NCBI RefSeq assembly: GCF_000226115.1
Contig: NC_016460.1
Coordinates: 3,224,001-3,288,000 of the forward strand
Length of the DNA: 64,000 bases
Direction: 5' to 3'
From: Thermothielavioides terrestris NRRL 8126
Lineage: Eukaryota > Ascomycota > Sordariomycetes > Sordariales > Chaetomiaceae
Positions within the stretch are counted from its first letter, which is position 1. Each line of letters starts with the position of its first letter. Of the stretch, positions 12,153 through 23,702 are shown in pieces. The notes under the pieces are model-generated. The model saw only the letters and a list, made by a program, of their open reading frames with translations, had not been told where the DNA came from and searched no databases. The translations under genes and the position numbers were made by a program.

Positions 12153-12919
12153 GGCGTCGCTGTCTCCCTCCCAGCGCCCTTGCGCCTCGGGGACCAAGAG
12201 ACTGGGTTTCGCGGTGGGTGAGGGACGTGAGAAGACCGGCGCCCGGCGGATGCTTTGGATACTAGTCTAGTTAGGGCTCTATGGTGCCTTGATCCGCAGT
12301 GCCTTCCTTCGATCTGACGTGTCTTTGCGTGTAGGGGCTGCATTGGCTTTGCCGGCAGAAGGACATTGACGAATTTGCTGCGAGACTGGAAGGTCCTCCT
12401 CGCCTTGTGCCGCCGTGCGCTTTGGAGATATTCAGGTCTTGGCGCTCAACAGCTGCAGGGTTGCTCAGACTTCGCCGTCGCTCAGAAGACTGGGCTGGAC
12501 TCGGCTAGTCCACTCAAGGCAGGCGGTGGAGATCGAGGATGTGGGGGGAGGGGTCGTGGGGTCGTCTCCTCTGCACCATCCATTCGAACGGGAGATTCAA
12601 GCCCGAAATTCTGGTACAATTTACTACCTACCCGGTAGGTAGTGTATACCAGAAACCAGAAAATTCACTGTTGGATAGAGGATCAAGGGTGTCTTGGCTG
12701 TTCCTATGGCTTGTATAAATTTTCTCCAACCTTCGCAGTTGGAACCTCAGGTTGCCAGTTCGGTTATTCCGTAATTGATCAAACTCGACCCGGGGCCTTC
12801 CCAGAAAAGGGTTCTGTCACTTACACCACATCTCCCTCCCCAGCTCCTCCGAATATCGGTGACAGCCACTTCCATCCGTCCAGCCCAACACCAAGAGACA
12901 ACCGCAGTGGGACAGCAGA
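12153..12919. other. Divergent promoter region CTK3/PRO3
   Basis: The 767-bp region contains the near-perfect palindrome at 12611-12652 (separate entry), then CT-rich sequence shortly before the PRO3 ATG. No gene is seen. Confidence 0.6.
12611..12652. repeat. Nested inverted repeat in CTK3/PRO3 promoter
   Basis: The arms ACTACCTACC (12623-12632) and GGTAGGTAGT (12634-12643) are perfect complements around a single C. Outside them CTGGTA (12611-12616) pairs with TACCAG (12647-12652). It could form a cruciform or be a dyad protein-binding site about 270 bp upstream of the PRO3 ATG. Confidence 0.75.
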
Positions 12920-13993
12920 ATGAGTGCACTTCAGGTTGGCAGCGGCTCCTCGGAGCTAACCATGGCCGTCGTCGGGTGCGGTAAGGCAGCGTCTCTGAAC
13001 AAGCGAAGAGAAAAAAAGAAGGGGGAAGCGCAGCTCGAAACTGACCCCCTTGTAGGCACCATGGGCATCGCGATCCTTTCCGGCATCCTTGCCTCGCTCG
13101 ACGAGATGCAAGACGCATCCAAGGCCGCCTCCTCGGGCACCTCAACGCCGCTGTACGAAACGGCCCCCACGACTCGCCTCCCCTCGCGCTTCATCGCCTG
13201 CGTGCGCCGCCCCGAGAGCGCCAAGAAGCTCAAGACCACCTTCGCGGCCCACCTCGGCGCCGTAACCATCGCGCAGAACGACAACGTCGCCTCCGTCGCG
13301 AAGGCCGACGTCGTCCTCCTGGCCTGCAAGCCGTACATGGTGCAAGAGGTCCTCTCGGAGCCGGGCATGGCCGCGGCCCTGCGCGGCAAGCTGCTGATCA
13401 GCATCCTGGCGGGCGTGACGGAGTCGCAGATCGAGGCGACGCTGGCGGCCGCCAACGGCGGCAACCCGCTGCCCTGCCGGGTGGTGCGGGCCATGCCCAA
13501 CACGGCGTCGCTCATCCGCGAGAGCATGACGGTCATCGGCATCTCCAACCCGCCGCTGGACCCGGACACGCTGGGGCTGGTGACGTGGGTGTTCAAGCGC
13601 ATCGGCGACGTGGTGTACCTGCCGCCGGCGACCATGGACGCGTGCACGGCGCTGTGCGGGTCCGGGCCGGCCTTCTTCGCCCTGATGCTCGAGGCCGCCA
13701 TCGACGGCGCCGTGGCCATGGGCCTGCCGCGCGCCGAGGCCCAGCGCATGGCCGCGCAGACCATGAAGGGCGCCGCCGGCCTGGTCTTGAACGGCGACCA
13801 CCCCGCGCTGCTGCGGGACAAGGTCAGCACGCCGGGCGGCTGCACGATCGGGGGCCTGTTAGTGCTCGAGGAGGGGCGCGTGAGGGGCACCGTTGCGAGG
13901 GCCGTGAGGGAGGCGACGGTCGTCGCGAGCCAGCTGGGCAAGGGCGTGCAGGGGGTGAACGGGACGAGATTTCCGAGCAACCAGCTCCAGTAG
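12920..13993 (+). CDS. PRO3: Pyrroline-5-carboxylate reductase
   Basis: The enzyme catalyses the last step of proline synthesis, reducing 1-pyrroline-5-carboxylate with NAD(P)H in the cytosol. Exons 12920-12980 and 13056-13993 give 332 residues. The intron (12981-13055) is 75 bp, a multiple of three and free of stops, so an unspliced reading inserts 25 residues and destroys the Rossmann motif. Splicing gives AVVGCGTMGIAILSGIL, the dinucleotide-binding loop. The C-terminal signature region is present (LCGSGPAFFALMLEAAIDGAVAMGLPR, then DKVSTPGGCTIGGL). Length matches the family. A 387-codon antisense open frame over it is a GC-bias shadow. Confidence 0.96.
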   Translation: MSALQVGSGSSELTMAVVGCGKAASLNKRREKKKGEAQLETDPLVGTMGIAILSGILASLDEMQDASKAASSGTSTPLYETAPTTRLPSRFIACVRRPESAKKLKTTFAAHLGAVTIAQNDNVASVAKADVVLLACKPYMVQEVLSEPGMAAALRGKLLISILAGVTESQIEATLAAANGGNPLPCRVVRAMPNTASLIRESMTVIGISNPPLDPDTLGLVTWVFKRIGDVVYLPPATMDACTALCGSGPAFFALMLEAAIDGAVAMGLPRAEAQRMAAQTMKGAAGLVLNGDHPALLRDKVSTPGGCTIGGLLVLEEGRVRGTVARAVREATVVASQLGKGVQGVNGTRFPSNQLQ

Positions 13994-14308
13994 GAACACG
14001 GCGATTGAGAGAGTATATGGACACGTTTCATTTTTCTCGAGTGATGGGAACAATTTGTAGAATGGTTCGGGATAGCGTAGACACGGAGTTCCAAAACTTA
14101 TCCGTTTGCGAAAGAGACTAAGCCTCCTAGTCCCTTCTCTAGGCGCCAATCTCGCCTTCCCCTGTGATCGTGACCCCGAAATGCCATCGTCAAACGCCAT
14201 AGACAGTGTACAAGACTCGGAAACAAAACAAGTACATGCTGCCATGCTCGGATGAGCAGTGACAGAAAAGCCAGGTCGACGGACGGATCCAGGTACGGCA
14301 GGCACCCT

Positions 14309-15833
14309 TTATTCGTCCTCGACTCTCGCCTTCTTGCTGGCCGATTGCTCGCCATCCTCAGCCGCCTTGCGCTTCCCGTTGGCCGTGCCATTCGCGGCAG
14401 CCCTGGCCGCTTCTTGCTTCTCCGCCCCACTCTCTTGCCGCTGCGCAGACCCGTTCTCCTGCTGATCTTCAGCCTTGATCAGAAGTCGGGCATAGTCGAA
14501 CTCGACACTGGTGACCGTGTCCTCGAGTTTGGCAATGCGTTCTGGGATCTCGAGCTCGCCCAGGGCATCCTTATTCTGCTGGTATATCCTCTTCTTCAGC
14601 AGCAGCCTCCAGAGCCGGTACTCATGCTGTTCTTCCTTGGTCGGTTGCGGGCCTCCCTCCTCCTTTGCCGCGCTAGCCCGGACGTGCTCGGGAAGCCGCG
14701 AAAGGAGGTTCATCTCGAGGACCCGCGCGAATTGGCGGGGGACCATCTTAGCTTTGGCGCGCACCGCCTCGGACGCCGCCTTGTCGACAATGTTGTTGGG
14801 CGCCATGCCCGCCTTGGGAATCACGATGTCCGTGTTGATGCGCAGCTCTTGAAACTCGGGAAGCCGTCGCAGATACTGCAGGTCTGCGACGTCGCGCAGG
14901 TCGTCGAACGCTTCGTTCGGGTCCTCGACGGTTATCTCGACCGTCTGCGGGTGCTTGATGTACTCGTTGAAGATGATGCTGTAAAGCCTGGGCCCGAGGC
15001 CCTTTCCTTGAAAGGGTGGGATGATGATGAACTGGGAGATTCTGCTGCGGCAGGCGAGTTGGTCAAGATCGAAATCTTGGCTGAGCAGCTGCTTCTCCAG
15101 GTCGGCCTCGGAAGGCGAGAGAGGCGGCGTTGGCAGTCGCAAGTGGAAGAAGCGGTAGACCGTGCAGTACCCGGCGAAGACGTACGGCGAGGGGCCGGCA
15201 TCCCCGGCGGTCGCTGTTTTCCGGTACAGAAAAAAGACAGTCCAGCGGTTGGCGTCGGAATCATCCACGTTGAGCTGTGTGCCGCCCTCGATGAAAAGCG
15301 GGACAAGTATCTGGATGCGCTTGACCAGCTGCTTGACCGCTGGGTCGGCCAGACTCCCTTTCCAAACTTCGAAGGTCTGGTCATGCGCGCTGAACGTCGC
15401 GGTCAACTCGCCCGGGGGGCTCCAGTCTTGCGGGAGATTCTTGACCGCCGTCTCGAAGTCCTGTTTGCTCTGGAACGCGACCTCTGGAAGGAACTCGCGC
15501 AGGATGGCTTCGACGTCGGTTGCCTCTGTGTCGCCTACGGCGGGAAACTTCTTGCCGTAGGTGACGGAGAGATTTGGTCGCATGTCGCTCGCATGGTACT
15601 GAAGGTTGATTTCGAGCTTTTGGTAGCCGAAGATCTCCTCGCTGTCGCCAAAGATGGGGTACGTGAATCTGGGGTGGAAACTGTGGCCGACAGTCTTGAG
15701 ACCGGTCGGGGTGGGGGATACCAGCGACAACACGAGCGCGTCGTTTGACGGCGTCGACCCTTCGAAATAGTGAGCATTGGGAGAACCAAATCCGTTGATA
15801 CACGCGATACTCACAAGTGTCGTCTGAGGGCAT
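14309..15833 (-). CDS. HAT1: Histone acetyltransferase type B catalytic subunit
   Basis: Hat1 acetylates newly made histone H4 at K5 and K12 with Hat2 before chromatin assembly. Two exons: 15833-15815 (19 nt, MPSDDT plus one base) and 15759-14309, giving 489 residues. The 55-bp intron (15760-15814, GTGAGT..AAG) was placed because it yields MPSDDTWSTPSNDALVLSLV, the family's N-terminal form, whereas reading upstream without it gives unrelated sequence. Conserved blocks include FTYPIFGDSEEIFGYQKLEI, YCTVYRFFHLRLP, and the acetyl-CoA loop in SQFIIIPPFQGKGLGPRLY. The C-terminus is a charged tail rich in Lys, Ala and Glu that ends KKARVEDE, a likely nuclear signal. It is head to head with the ZIP gene. 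Confidence 0.95.
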
Positions 15834-16567
15834 GCTGAGCAATTGATTGCTCTGATTCCAATAAATATGTGGAGTTTTGCTAGGTGTAGTCGTAGGGGTT
15901 CACGTCTCAAAGATCAGGAAGCTGCTGAAGAGCTTGAAATTATCGTTCCTGATGTAGCGCACGGAGTAGACTCGCGACGCGCTGGACGCGGTTCGAAGCA
16001 CCCTGGTTAAATTGAAAGCGAGTGTACTGTATGGATGTACGGATCTATCCATTACTATTGCGCGGGCCATGTAACGCAGCCCACCTTGCGTTGTTTGAGC
16101 ACCACGGCACGTTGTAATATACTGTGGCCGGCAAGGGCACCTGGTTGGAACCTCCGTGCACAATTTGTTCAATGCCATGCATTCGCACTTCCAAACTGCT
16201 TCCTGGAGCTCGCATTTCACTGCGAGGCATCTTGCTTGCTCCACGATCAAGGGCAGCAGGAAGTTGTTTGTAAGGCACATACATGGGAGCTATGTACGTT
16301 ACACACACAGTGCTCGATTACGTGTCTGCGGCCCAAGGTCCGTGCGTGGAGCCGCTTTACACTCCACAAGTGAGGTGTATGAACAGATTACACGGGAGCT
16401 CCCGATGGGCCAGCCCACCCTCGAGTAGTGGTTCCCTTCAGGAACAGTTTCGCAAAGGATTCCAGGTTCTTCATTGCTGCCCGCTTTGTCGGCGTTACCC
16501 ATGAATCGACAGGCAAGCGCTCAGTGCTTGCATTTTCTTGCGGCGCATTGATTGATGGCTGCGCAAG
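15834..16567. other. Divergent promoter region HAT1/ZIP
   Basis: This 734-bp stretch has lower GC than its neighbours and no long reading frame with splice support. I see only promoter-type sequence. Confidence 0.55.
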
Positions 16568-17817
16568 ATGGCAGGCCTCATTTTTCTGATCGCGACCTCC
16601 GTGAGTACTGCTTACTCTGTACCTACCTGACCTAGGTTCTGGAAGATCGACGGGCATTGGAATGTCAAACTGACTGCTTGCCTTGACAGGTGGTCATGGC
16701 CATGGCGTATGTCTGATTCGATGACCAACCGTTCTTTGCCTGCCAACTCTCTCCCTTCGCAACCTGACCTCTGCGGCAGCTCCTTTCTTGCCGGCGCGCT
16801 TCCACTGTCGTTCTCCCTTTCGCAGTCGCAGCTTCGGCTGATCGCTTCCCTCGGGGCCGGGCTGCTGGTCGGCAGCTGCTTGATCGTCATTCTGCCAGAA
16901 GGGATCGAAGCGATTGCAGCTGCTGCGCCACATGGGCCACAGCCCCCGCGGCTCAACGCCCGGGCTGCGGGCAGGAGAGACGATGAGCCCTCAAAACAGC
17001 AGCCCGAACTCCCAGCGTTCTCCATCGGCTTCGGTCTGGTCATCGGCTTTACCCTGATGTTTCTTCTCGACCGATTGCCCCGTCATGCGACCGAGAAGTT
17101 TCAGACAGCACCGACGAGCAGGCATGTCAGCTTGGAGAATCTGGCGGGCTCGAGCGCATCCGGAGAGGAGGAAACCGACGGCTTTCTGGGCTCCTTGGCG
17201 CCATCGCCGCGGCAAACGCGCAGCCTAGCTACCACCACGGGCCTCGTTATTCACGCAGCAGCTGACGGTATTGCAATGGGGGCGTCGGCTACAACGCCCA
17301 ACTTGAACGTCGGGCTTATCATTTTCCTGGCTATCCTCGTGCACAAGGCCCCTGCTGCGTTTGGCCTGACGTCTATCTTGTTGAAGCAAGGACTCTCCAA
17401 GCGGGCTACGCGTGTTCACCTCATGGTGTTCAGCTTGGCAGCTCCTGCCGGCGCTTTGGCAACGTATTCCATCGTTGCCCTGATCGGGGGGGAGAACATG
17501 GAAGGCGAGTCGGCTCAGTGGTGGACGGGCATGCTCCTTCTTTTCAGTGCCGGGACCTTTTTGTAAGTGATCTTTCACGACCAACTTGCCTCAGCGCATC
17601 GTGCTAAAAACTCGCCATCAGGTACGTTGCCATGCATGCGATGCAAGAGGAGAATCACTCGGCAAGTCACAACCACCAGCCAAGCGGCACTGGGTTTGCT
17701 GATGGCGCCAGCTCCTCGCACAGGAGGCAAGGCAAGCTGCAGCTTCGGCACACGCTTGCGACAGTGGTAGGGTTTTTGCTACCGCTGCTCACACGTTTCG
17801 GCCACCATCATCAATAA
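16568..17817 (+). CDS. ZIP-family metal transporter, SLC39A9 (ZIP9) type
   Basis: This is a membrane transporter predicted to move Zn2+ or related ions toward the cytosol; ZIP9 relatives act in Golgi/secretory membranes. Four exons (16568-16600, 16690-16706, 16780-17562, 17622-17817) give 342 residues. Exon 2 is only 17 nt and encodes VVMAMA; it is needed to join MAGLIFLIATS to SFLAGALPLSFSLSQSQLRL. Hydrophobic segments surround LGAGLLVGSCLIVILPEGIE, FSIGFGLVIGFTLMFLLDRL and the C-terminal LATVVGFLLPLLTRF. The metal-site helices read HAAADGIAMGAS and LVHKAPAAFGL, the latter with HK instead of the HE of classical ZIPs, as is usual in the ZIP9 group. A Ser/Glu-rich loop (about residues 140-175) separates the halves. 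It ends in a His-rich tail (GHHHQ). Confidence 0.9.
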
Positions 17818-20278
17818 CCTGGCGTGTTTGGGTTTCTCGGGGCTGGCGTTCTGGTTAGACGGCGGGTTACGCTACCTATTTGCGGGATGGGAAAGCGGCA
17901 TGTCGAGAGCGGGAGTTGTGAAGCGTAGTGTTTACAGGGACAATGGGTTCGGGTTAAGTCTCTAGATCTGGCACGCAATCGGTTGAATATGCGCCTTTGA
18001 GACCTTGCTGCTGTGGAATGTGGGCACAAACAAAGCGCGGTGCTGTCCAGTGTCATCGTGGTTTGCGGAGCTTGGTATGTAACAGTGTACCTAACTTTAC
18101 GGTTGATGACGCAACCGGCGCCTGATCCAGCCGCTGCTCCACTTTGAACACAGTGCAAAGTCGAGGCTTTCGGTTGAGTCCAGGCCAAGCATGACTGCTG
18201 CTGCGGCGGAGGCTAAATTTCTTTGAACGTAACGGCCCCAGAAAAGTGGGGACGTTTCAGGCACATCCTGATGGAGCCGCCCATTGTTTCAACTGATCAG
18301 TTGGGAGAGAGATGCGTCTGGCATAGATTGGAATACTCTGTGACAATGGCCTTCGGCTTCCCTCTTTGACCTTTTTCAGCCGGAACTTGTACTCCGCACC
18401 AAGCTTTGTGAGCCTCAGGTGGCTGAGTCCAGGAACAGGAATCTGAAAGGAGAAAACGGAACCTCCTGGCATCGTGCGACCAGTTCCTCACCCGATCATC
18501 ATGCCTGATTTGGCACGGGACAAATGCACATGGCTCCCGGAATATCGCTGTTGTGGAAGGTATTCAGGGTGAGCGCTTTGAATTAGTTACCGTAACCAAG
18601 GGCGAACAACGAGGGTTGGAGGATGATGCAGTTGTCGAATTCATCTAATGATTCATGGATTCGGATAGAGGCCCGGAAAGTTAGGTTGGCAGGGCGCGAA
18701 GGATGAGGACAGCAGCAGCAGCATCGATGCATGCTGATGCAATTTCTGGCGATGCCGTGGGCCACCTCCACAGTGTAGTGGAGTGTACTCAAGCACGTAG
18801 CCCGAGGCACAGCCTAATTTACCAAACAAACAACAAAGGCCCAACCGTTTGGTCGGTTCCGTCGGAGCACAGGAGATCCGCTACGATAGACAGCAACCAA
18901 GGCCCTGCATTGATGAGGAGGGGTTGGGCGCAGGTTTAGGGGATGGGAACCGAAGCTTTGCTTCAATCCGTTTCTGAGTGATGTCCCGGCCACCACACAT
19001 CTGAAGACCGGAGACTACAGTCAACAAGACTCCAAGTTATTGTCGGCTAGATTTCTTGGAAGGAGCCATTGAGCTTGCTATGACCTTCATCTCGTTTTGC
19101 ACTTAGGTGAAGCCGAAGGCGGCAAACGCTGAAACCCAACACCACGCTCTGCTCCTGAGCGGCGGCATCGTTGGGCTTTCCATAACTCGACACTGATGGG
19201 TTGCCGAAAGTGCGTGTTGGCATGCAGGACTCGAGGGCCTGGACCGCTTCCGCGTCGTGTTGAGGGAGGAGATTCTACGTTGTTGTTGCACGCAGATTTC
19301 CGACAGCGGTCAAAGATGCCCGAATGCCAGCACAACCATCGAATCACGTCCGCAAATGTGTATACTGCGCGCAATGCTTTATTAGTGTACACTTAGGTGG
19401 TGTGGAAACTCTCGAATGTCCAGCGAAACGGTGCTCTTTCCGTTGCAGGATCCAGCTTCCCTGACCAACAACTTCCCATCGTGGCTCCATTTGACGGCCA
19501 TGTATGTACGGAATACATCAGGTTCGTTGGAGGATGGACCCGCCCTGCGAGCCTGGGCAGCGCACTGTGGGGGCCGTGCCACCACTGCCTGTGGGGCAGC
19601 TGGGTTAACGCCAAAGCGGGTGCCGTCTTGCCAAGCGCCACCCCTGCCCCGTCAGCCTGCTCCTCATTCGGCGCATGGGGAATTCAGGGAAGGGACGCCC
19701 CTTCCCGCCTCGTATTTCTCTTCTCCTTCAGCCCTCGCATCCGGCGCCAATTAAGTTGACCTCATGCACAACCGACCTTGATACCCGTACCTGGCAATCC
19801 TCACGGTCTGCACGCTGCTTCAGATGGATTAACGCCAATATTTGCCCACCACGACGTTCATCATCCCTTCCTGCCGCAGCCGTTAACCTGAGCGCGCCGG
19901 TGCCCCCCTTTCCCTCGATCCTCCCCCCTCTTCCGCTTTCCCGGCTTCCCCATCCTCGCCTGAGCCGACCTCTTGATTCCAGTACCGTCGACCGCGACCT
20001 GCGACAGCGAAGCGATTCAACGCATGCGTGCATTGCAATCGCGTGGCTCACTTGCACGCCAGCTGCCTCCTTAACCGACGAAAACCGGACGATTTCGACG
20101 TCATAGTGCGAAATTCCCCGCAGTTTCGACGACCGGTAGTCGCAGGTGCGGTGCTTGGCAACCTCCTGCCATCGGCCGGCTTGAGATTCGGTCACTCCTT
20201 GTTGTTTGAGCAAGGAGCCTGACCGAGGGGCTTGAAGGTTTTCTTCATTTTCGCTGGTCTCGCAACGCCGTGGACAAG
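17818..20278. other. Long intergenic region without recognised gene
   Basis: About 2.46 kb between the ZIP and F-box/WD40 genes. Many short frames occur on both strands, none with family resemblance or coherent splice sites. Sequence from about 19,850 to 20,278 is C/T-rich with CCTCTTCCG-type stretches and is probably the promoter and leader of the downstream gene. No tRNA-like or repeat structure was found. Confidence 0.55.
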
Positions 20279-22493
20279 ATGCCGCCGTACAACCGGCCGC
20301 TCAGCTTCTCCGAGCGAAGGGGTGCCGTATTCAACGAGGAACTCTCACTGAATACGCACAATGTAAAGCTGTCGCAGCAACGGCCTAGGGGTCCGCCGAC
20401 GCCGAGCATGAGCACACCTGCTGCTGAATTCGAACAGGTCACTGGCTCCCCGCCTCCCCCGCCGACTCCTGCTGCATCTCCCGGCCCGTCGCACTCGAGG
20501 CCGAACTGGAGCAATGCTGGAGAAGACGAAGAGGCTTACCTCTCGGGGCTGCGGAAGTATTTTGCGCAGTGCAACGGCGGGCAGAGAACCCGGCTGCTGG
20601 CTGATCTTTTGAACCTCTGCACGAGCCAGCAGTTGAGCTTCGTGCATCAGTTTGTCAGCCCTCTGCTCAAGAAGGATCCCTTCACCACTCTCCCAGACGA
20701 GCTGTGCCTCCGAGTGCGTTCCTAATCCCCCTTCCCGCTTTGAGGCTTGAGCTCCTGTGCCTAACGGTTTGCAGATCCTTTCCTTCATCGACGACCCCAA
20801 AGTCCTAGCACGCGCCTCGCAGGTGTCGAGGAGATGGCGAGATCTGCTGAGCGATGATATGACGTGGAAGAACCTGTGCGTGAAACACGACTATCAGCGT
20901 AGGATGTCTGAGGTCCAGCCGCCATTCCACATCAACACCACCATCGGACCGAATGCTCTTTCATTCGGCCCGCAGGAGAATGACGCAGGGGGCTCCGGCG
21001 CGCTCACTTCCACCTCCTTGCCGGCGACTTTTGAACGAAGCGCCAATGGGCGACCCGCCCCCAGGTCGTACAAGTCCCATTTCAAGCAAAGATACCTGGT
21101 TGATGCGGCGTGGCGGTCAGGCGGCCGCAACGTGTCACGGAACATCACGCAGGACGGCGGCGTGGTGACGAGTCTTCATCTTACCTCCAAGTACATCATC
21201 GTGGCTCTTGATAATGCCAAGATACATGTGTTTGATACGGATGGAAATGCGCTGCGTACGCTGCAGGGCCACGTCATGGGCGTCTGGGCCATGGTGCCGT
21301 GGGACGACATTCTGGTCAGTGGCGGGTGCGATCGTGATGTTCGGGTGTGGAATCTGTCGACTGGGTAGGGTCTTCTCTGCGACTCCCCGTTGTTGCTTGG
21401 TCGTTTGCTGACTTGGGTATCAGTGACTGCCTGCATACACTGCGTGGCCATACGTCAACTGTGCGCTGCCTCAAGATGTCGGACGCCAACACCGCGATAT
21501 CTGGGTCCAGAGACACGACGCTCAGAATATGGGATATCAACACCGGCCTCTGCAAGAACGTGCTGGTAGGCCACCAGGCGAGCGTTCGCTGTTTGGAGAT
21601 CAAGGGCGACATTGTTGTATCCGGCAGCTACGACGCGACGGCAAAAGTCTGGAGCATCTCGGAGGGCAGATGTCTGCACACTCTCCAGGGGCACTACAGC
21701 CATATCTACGCCATAGCCTTCGATGGGCAGAGGGTGGCCACAGGAAGTCTGGACACCAGCGTGAGGATATGGAACGCTCAAACTGGGTAAGCTGGCTTGA
21801 TCATGCTTATGTTGAGAAGTTGGGAATTGGGACTAACGTTATGTGTTCTAGCGAGTGTCTAGCAATTCTGCAGGGACATACATCCCTTGTCGGACAGTTG
21901 CAAATGCGCGGCGGCACGCTTGTGACCGGTGGTAGCGACGGGTCTGTTCGGGTATGGTCTCTCTCGAGGTTCTGCGCCATCCACCGCCTTGCCGCCCACG
22001 ACAACAGTGTCACCAGCTTGCAGTTTGACGACACTCGGGTTGTGAGCGGCGGCAGTGACGGGCGAGTCAAGGTCTGGGACCTCAAGACGGGCAATCTTGT
22101 CCGTGAGCTTGTCACGCAGGGCGAGGCTGTCTGGCGTGTCGCGTTTGAGGAAGAGAAGTGCGTCGCCATGGCTCTGAAGAATAGCCGGACAGTCATGGAG
22201 GTAAGCAAGCAGCAGTTGATTCTGGCCTCTCACATCACGCAGGACATCATCTAACGTAATTCTAGGTCTGGTCCTTCTCGCCTCCAGAGGAGATGCTCCG
22301 CGACGAGCGACCGATGCTGCCCCCAAAACGAATGCTTGATGCTCCTGTGCCGGACCGGCCACTGAGTGCTTTGCCCTTAGAGTACCGAGGGTCCACGTCC
22401 GCAGGCGATATGCAGGACGTGGAAATGCTCGATGCCGGGCCGTCAACGGCACCTCTTCAGCGGAGCGGTCCCACTTTTTTCCACGACGAATAA
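20279..22493 (+). CDS. F-box/WD40-repeat protein, Cdc4/FBXW7 type
   Basis: This is a substrate receptor of an SCF ubiquitin ligase: the F-box binds Skp1 and the WD40 propeller binds phosphorylated degrons. Five exons (20279-20713, 20775-21364, 21424-21786, 21852-22200, 22266-22493) give 654 residues. The ATG at 20279 is used; an in-frame GTG nine bases upstream is not. The F-box is TLPDELCLR/ILSFIDDPKVLARASQVSRRW, split by intron 1. At least seven WD blades follow, e.g. GHTSTVRCLKMSDANTAISG, LRIWDINTG, VKVWDLKTG. Two introns fall in the glycine codon ending a blade (TG/DCL, TG/ECL). The blade order matches FBXW7/Cdc4 better than Met30. Neurospora FWD-1, which degrades the clock protein FRQ, is another F-box/WD40 protein to compare; which orthologue this is cannot be settled here. 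Confidence 0.9.
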
Positions 22494-23702
22494 TCGACTG
22501 GAACAGATACGAGAGTGCTTGAAAATTGCGAGGTTGGCAGGCACTCACTCACAAGCTTTATTTCTTATTACTCGCACATACGCCGCTCGAGGCGGCACGT
22601 AAACACAAGTAGTGTTTTTCCATTGCTGGCGCACGACAGGCGACACACTGGCATACGGGGGGGTTCGATACCAAGTTCATTTATCAGTCGGCACATGGGG
22701 AAAGGGCATGTTCCGGGCTATTTCGGGAGGCAAGGGACGCAAAGTGGCATTGCTATGGCGTTTCTTCACAGGCAATTATGCATGATTTCGGCACACATAT
22801 CAAGGGCTGCGATACAAACATGGGGGAAGGAGGATCAAGTCCCGGTTCCTAGAGCGGATTTTTCTTCTTCTCTCTCTCCATTGCACGCCGGGTTAAGCGT
22901 GTGTTAGGAGTACAGGAGGATTATCAACCCCGCGTGGGGTTTATTTGCTGGGACAATGGGTCCGCGTTGATGACGGCTCGGTTCTCGGCGGTGTTTCGGT
23001 TTAGTTAGAAAGTGTCGGCCTACCTACCAGGGAAGGGAGGAGTGTTTGGTCTAGTCAGTCATCACTGGCAGTGTAGGTACTCATCTACCTAATCAAGTGT
23101 GGATTATCGCGCTCTACAATGTGCCTAGGTGAATGCGTTCGGTGTCTTGTGCACATTGCAAAGCCGGCTGCTCAGCTTCGAGTTCACCTTCAGAGCGTGG
23201 ACAGTCACCCTAGGTGGACAGCAACATTGACTCGTTATGGAGTGCTAGAGTCGGTTTTGCTGTCTGTATTAAGGGAGAGTCTGATAGATATCAATCCCTC
23301 TTTACGTTGCACTAGCTAGGTATCTACTGCCCTGCGTACTTCTTTCCATGAAGACAGGAGACGCTTGAGCCCGACGGCAGCAGGACCCCTGTGGTTCTTA
23401 TCAGTTGTCGCCGGAGGATTATCGCAAAAATAGCGCGCGGCCGGTGGAGGTCCGATGGAGCCGGACCAGCTTCCCTCAATCCCATGCAAGCCTGCCCAAA
23501 AGAGCTTAGCCCGTGTGTTCAACAAGCATCATTGCCCCAACGCCAAACAAAAACCGGGTCGCCCTTTTTCTCAAACTGCGAGGCCAGCTTTGCAGGCCGG
23601 AACTGAACTTTGCGATATCGCAAAACCCCGACACCGTTCCCTCACAAGCCCTTCCTTTTTCTCCTTGCGTTCCCCGTCTCGGTTCTCCCCTTAGACTTCA
23701 CA
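22494..23702. other. Intergenic region between F-box/WD40 and PDA1 genes
   Basis: This 1.2-kb stretch has no coding frame with family support. It contains several ACCTACCT/ACCTAGGT-type short motifs (around 23,020-23,120) and a CT-rich leader directly before PDA1 (23,640-23,700). Confidence 0.55.

Noticed and set aside
12931..14094. 387-codon open frame antisense to PRO3
   Set aside because: It mirrors the codon bias of the sense gene (GC-rich third positions), has no recognisable domain and runs through the PRO3 exons and intron; PRO3 itself is unmistakable.
14252..15748. 498-codon plus-strand frame over HAT1
   Set aside because: It starts at a non-ATG codon or within 3' sequence, shows Leu/Arg/Gly-rich shadow composition and exactly overlies a conserved gene.
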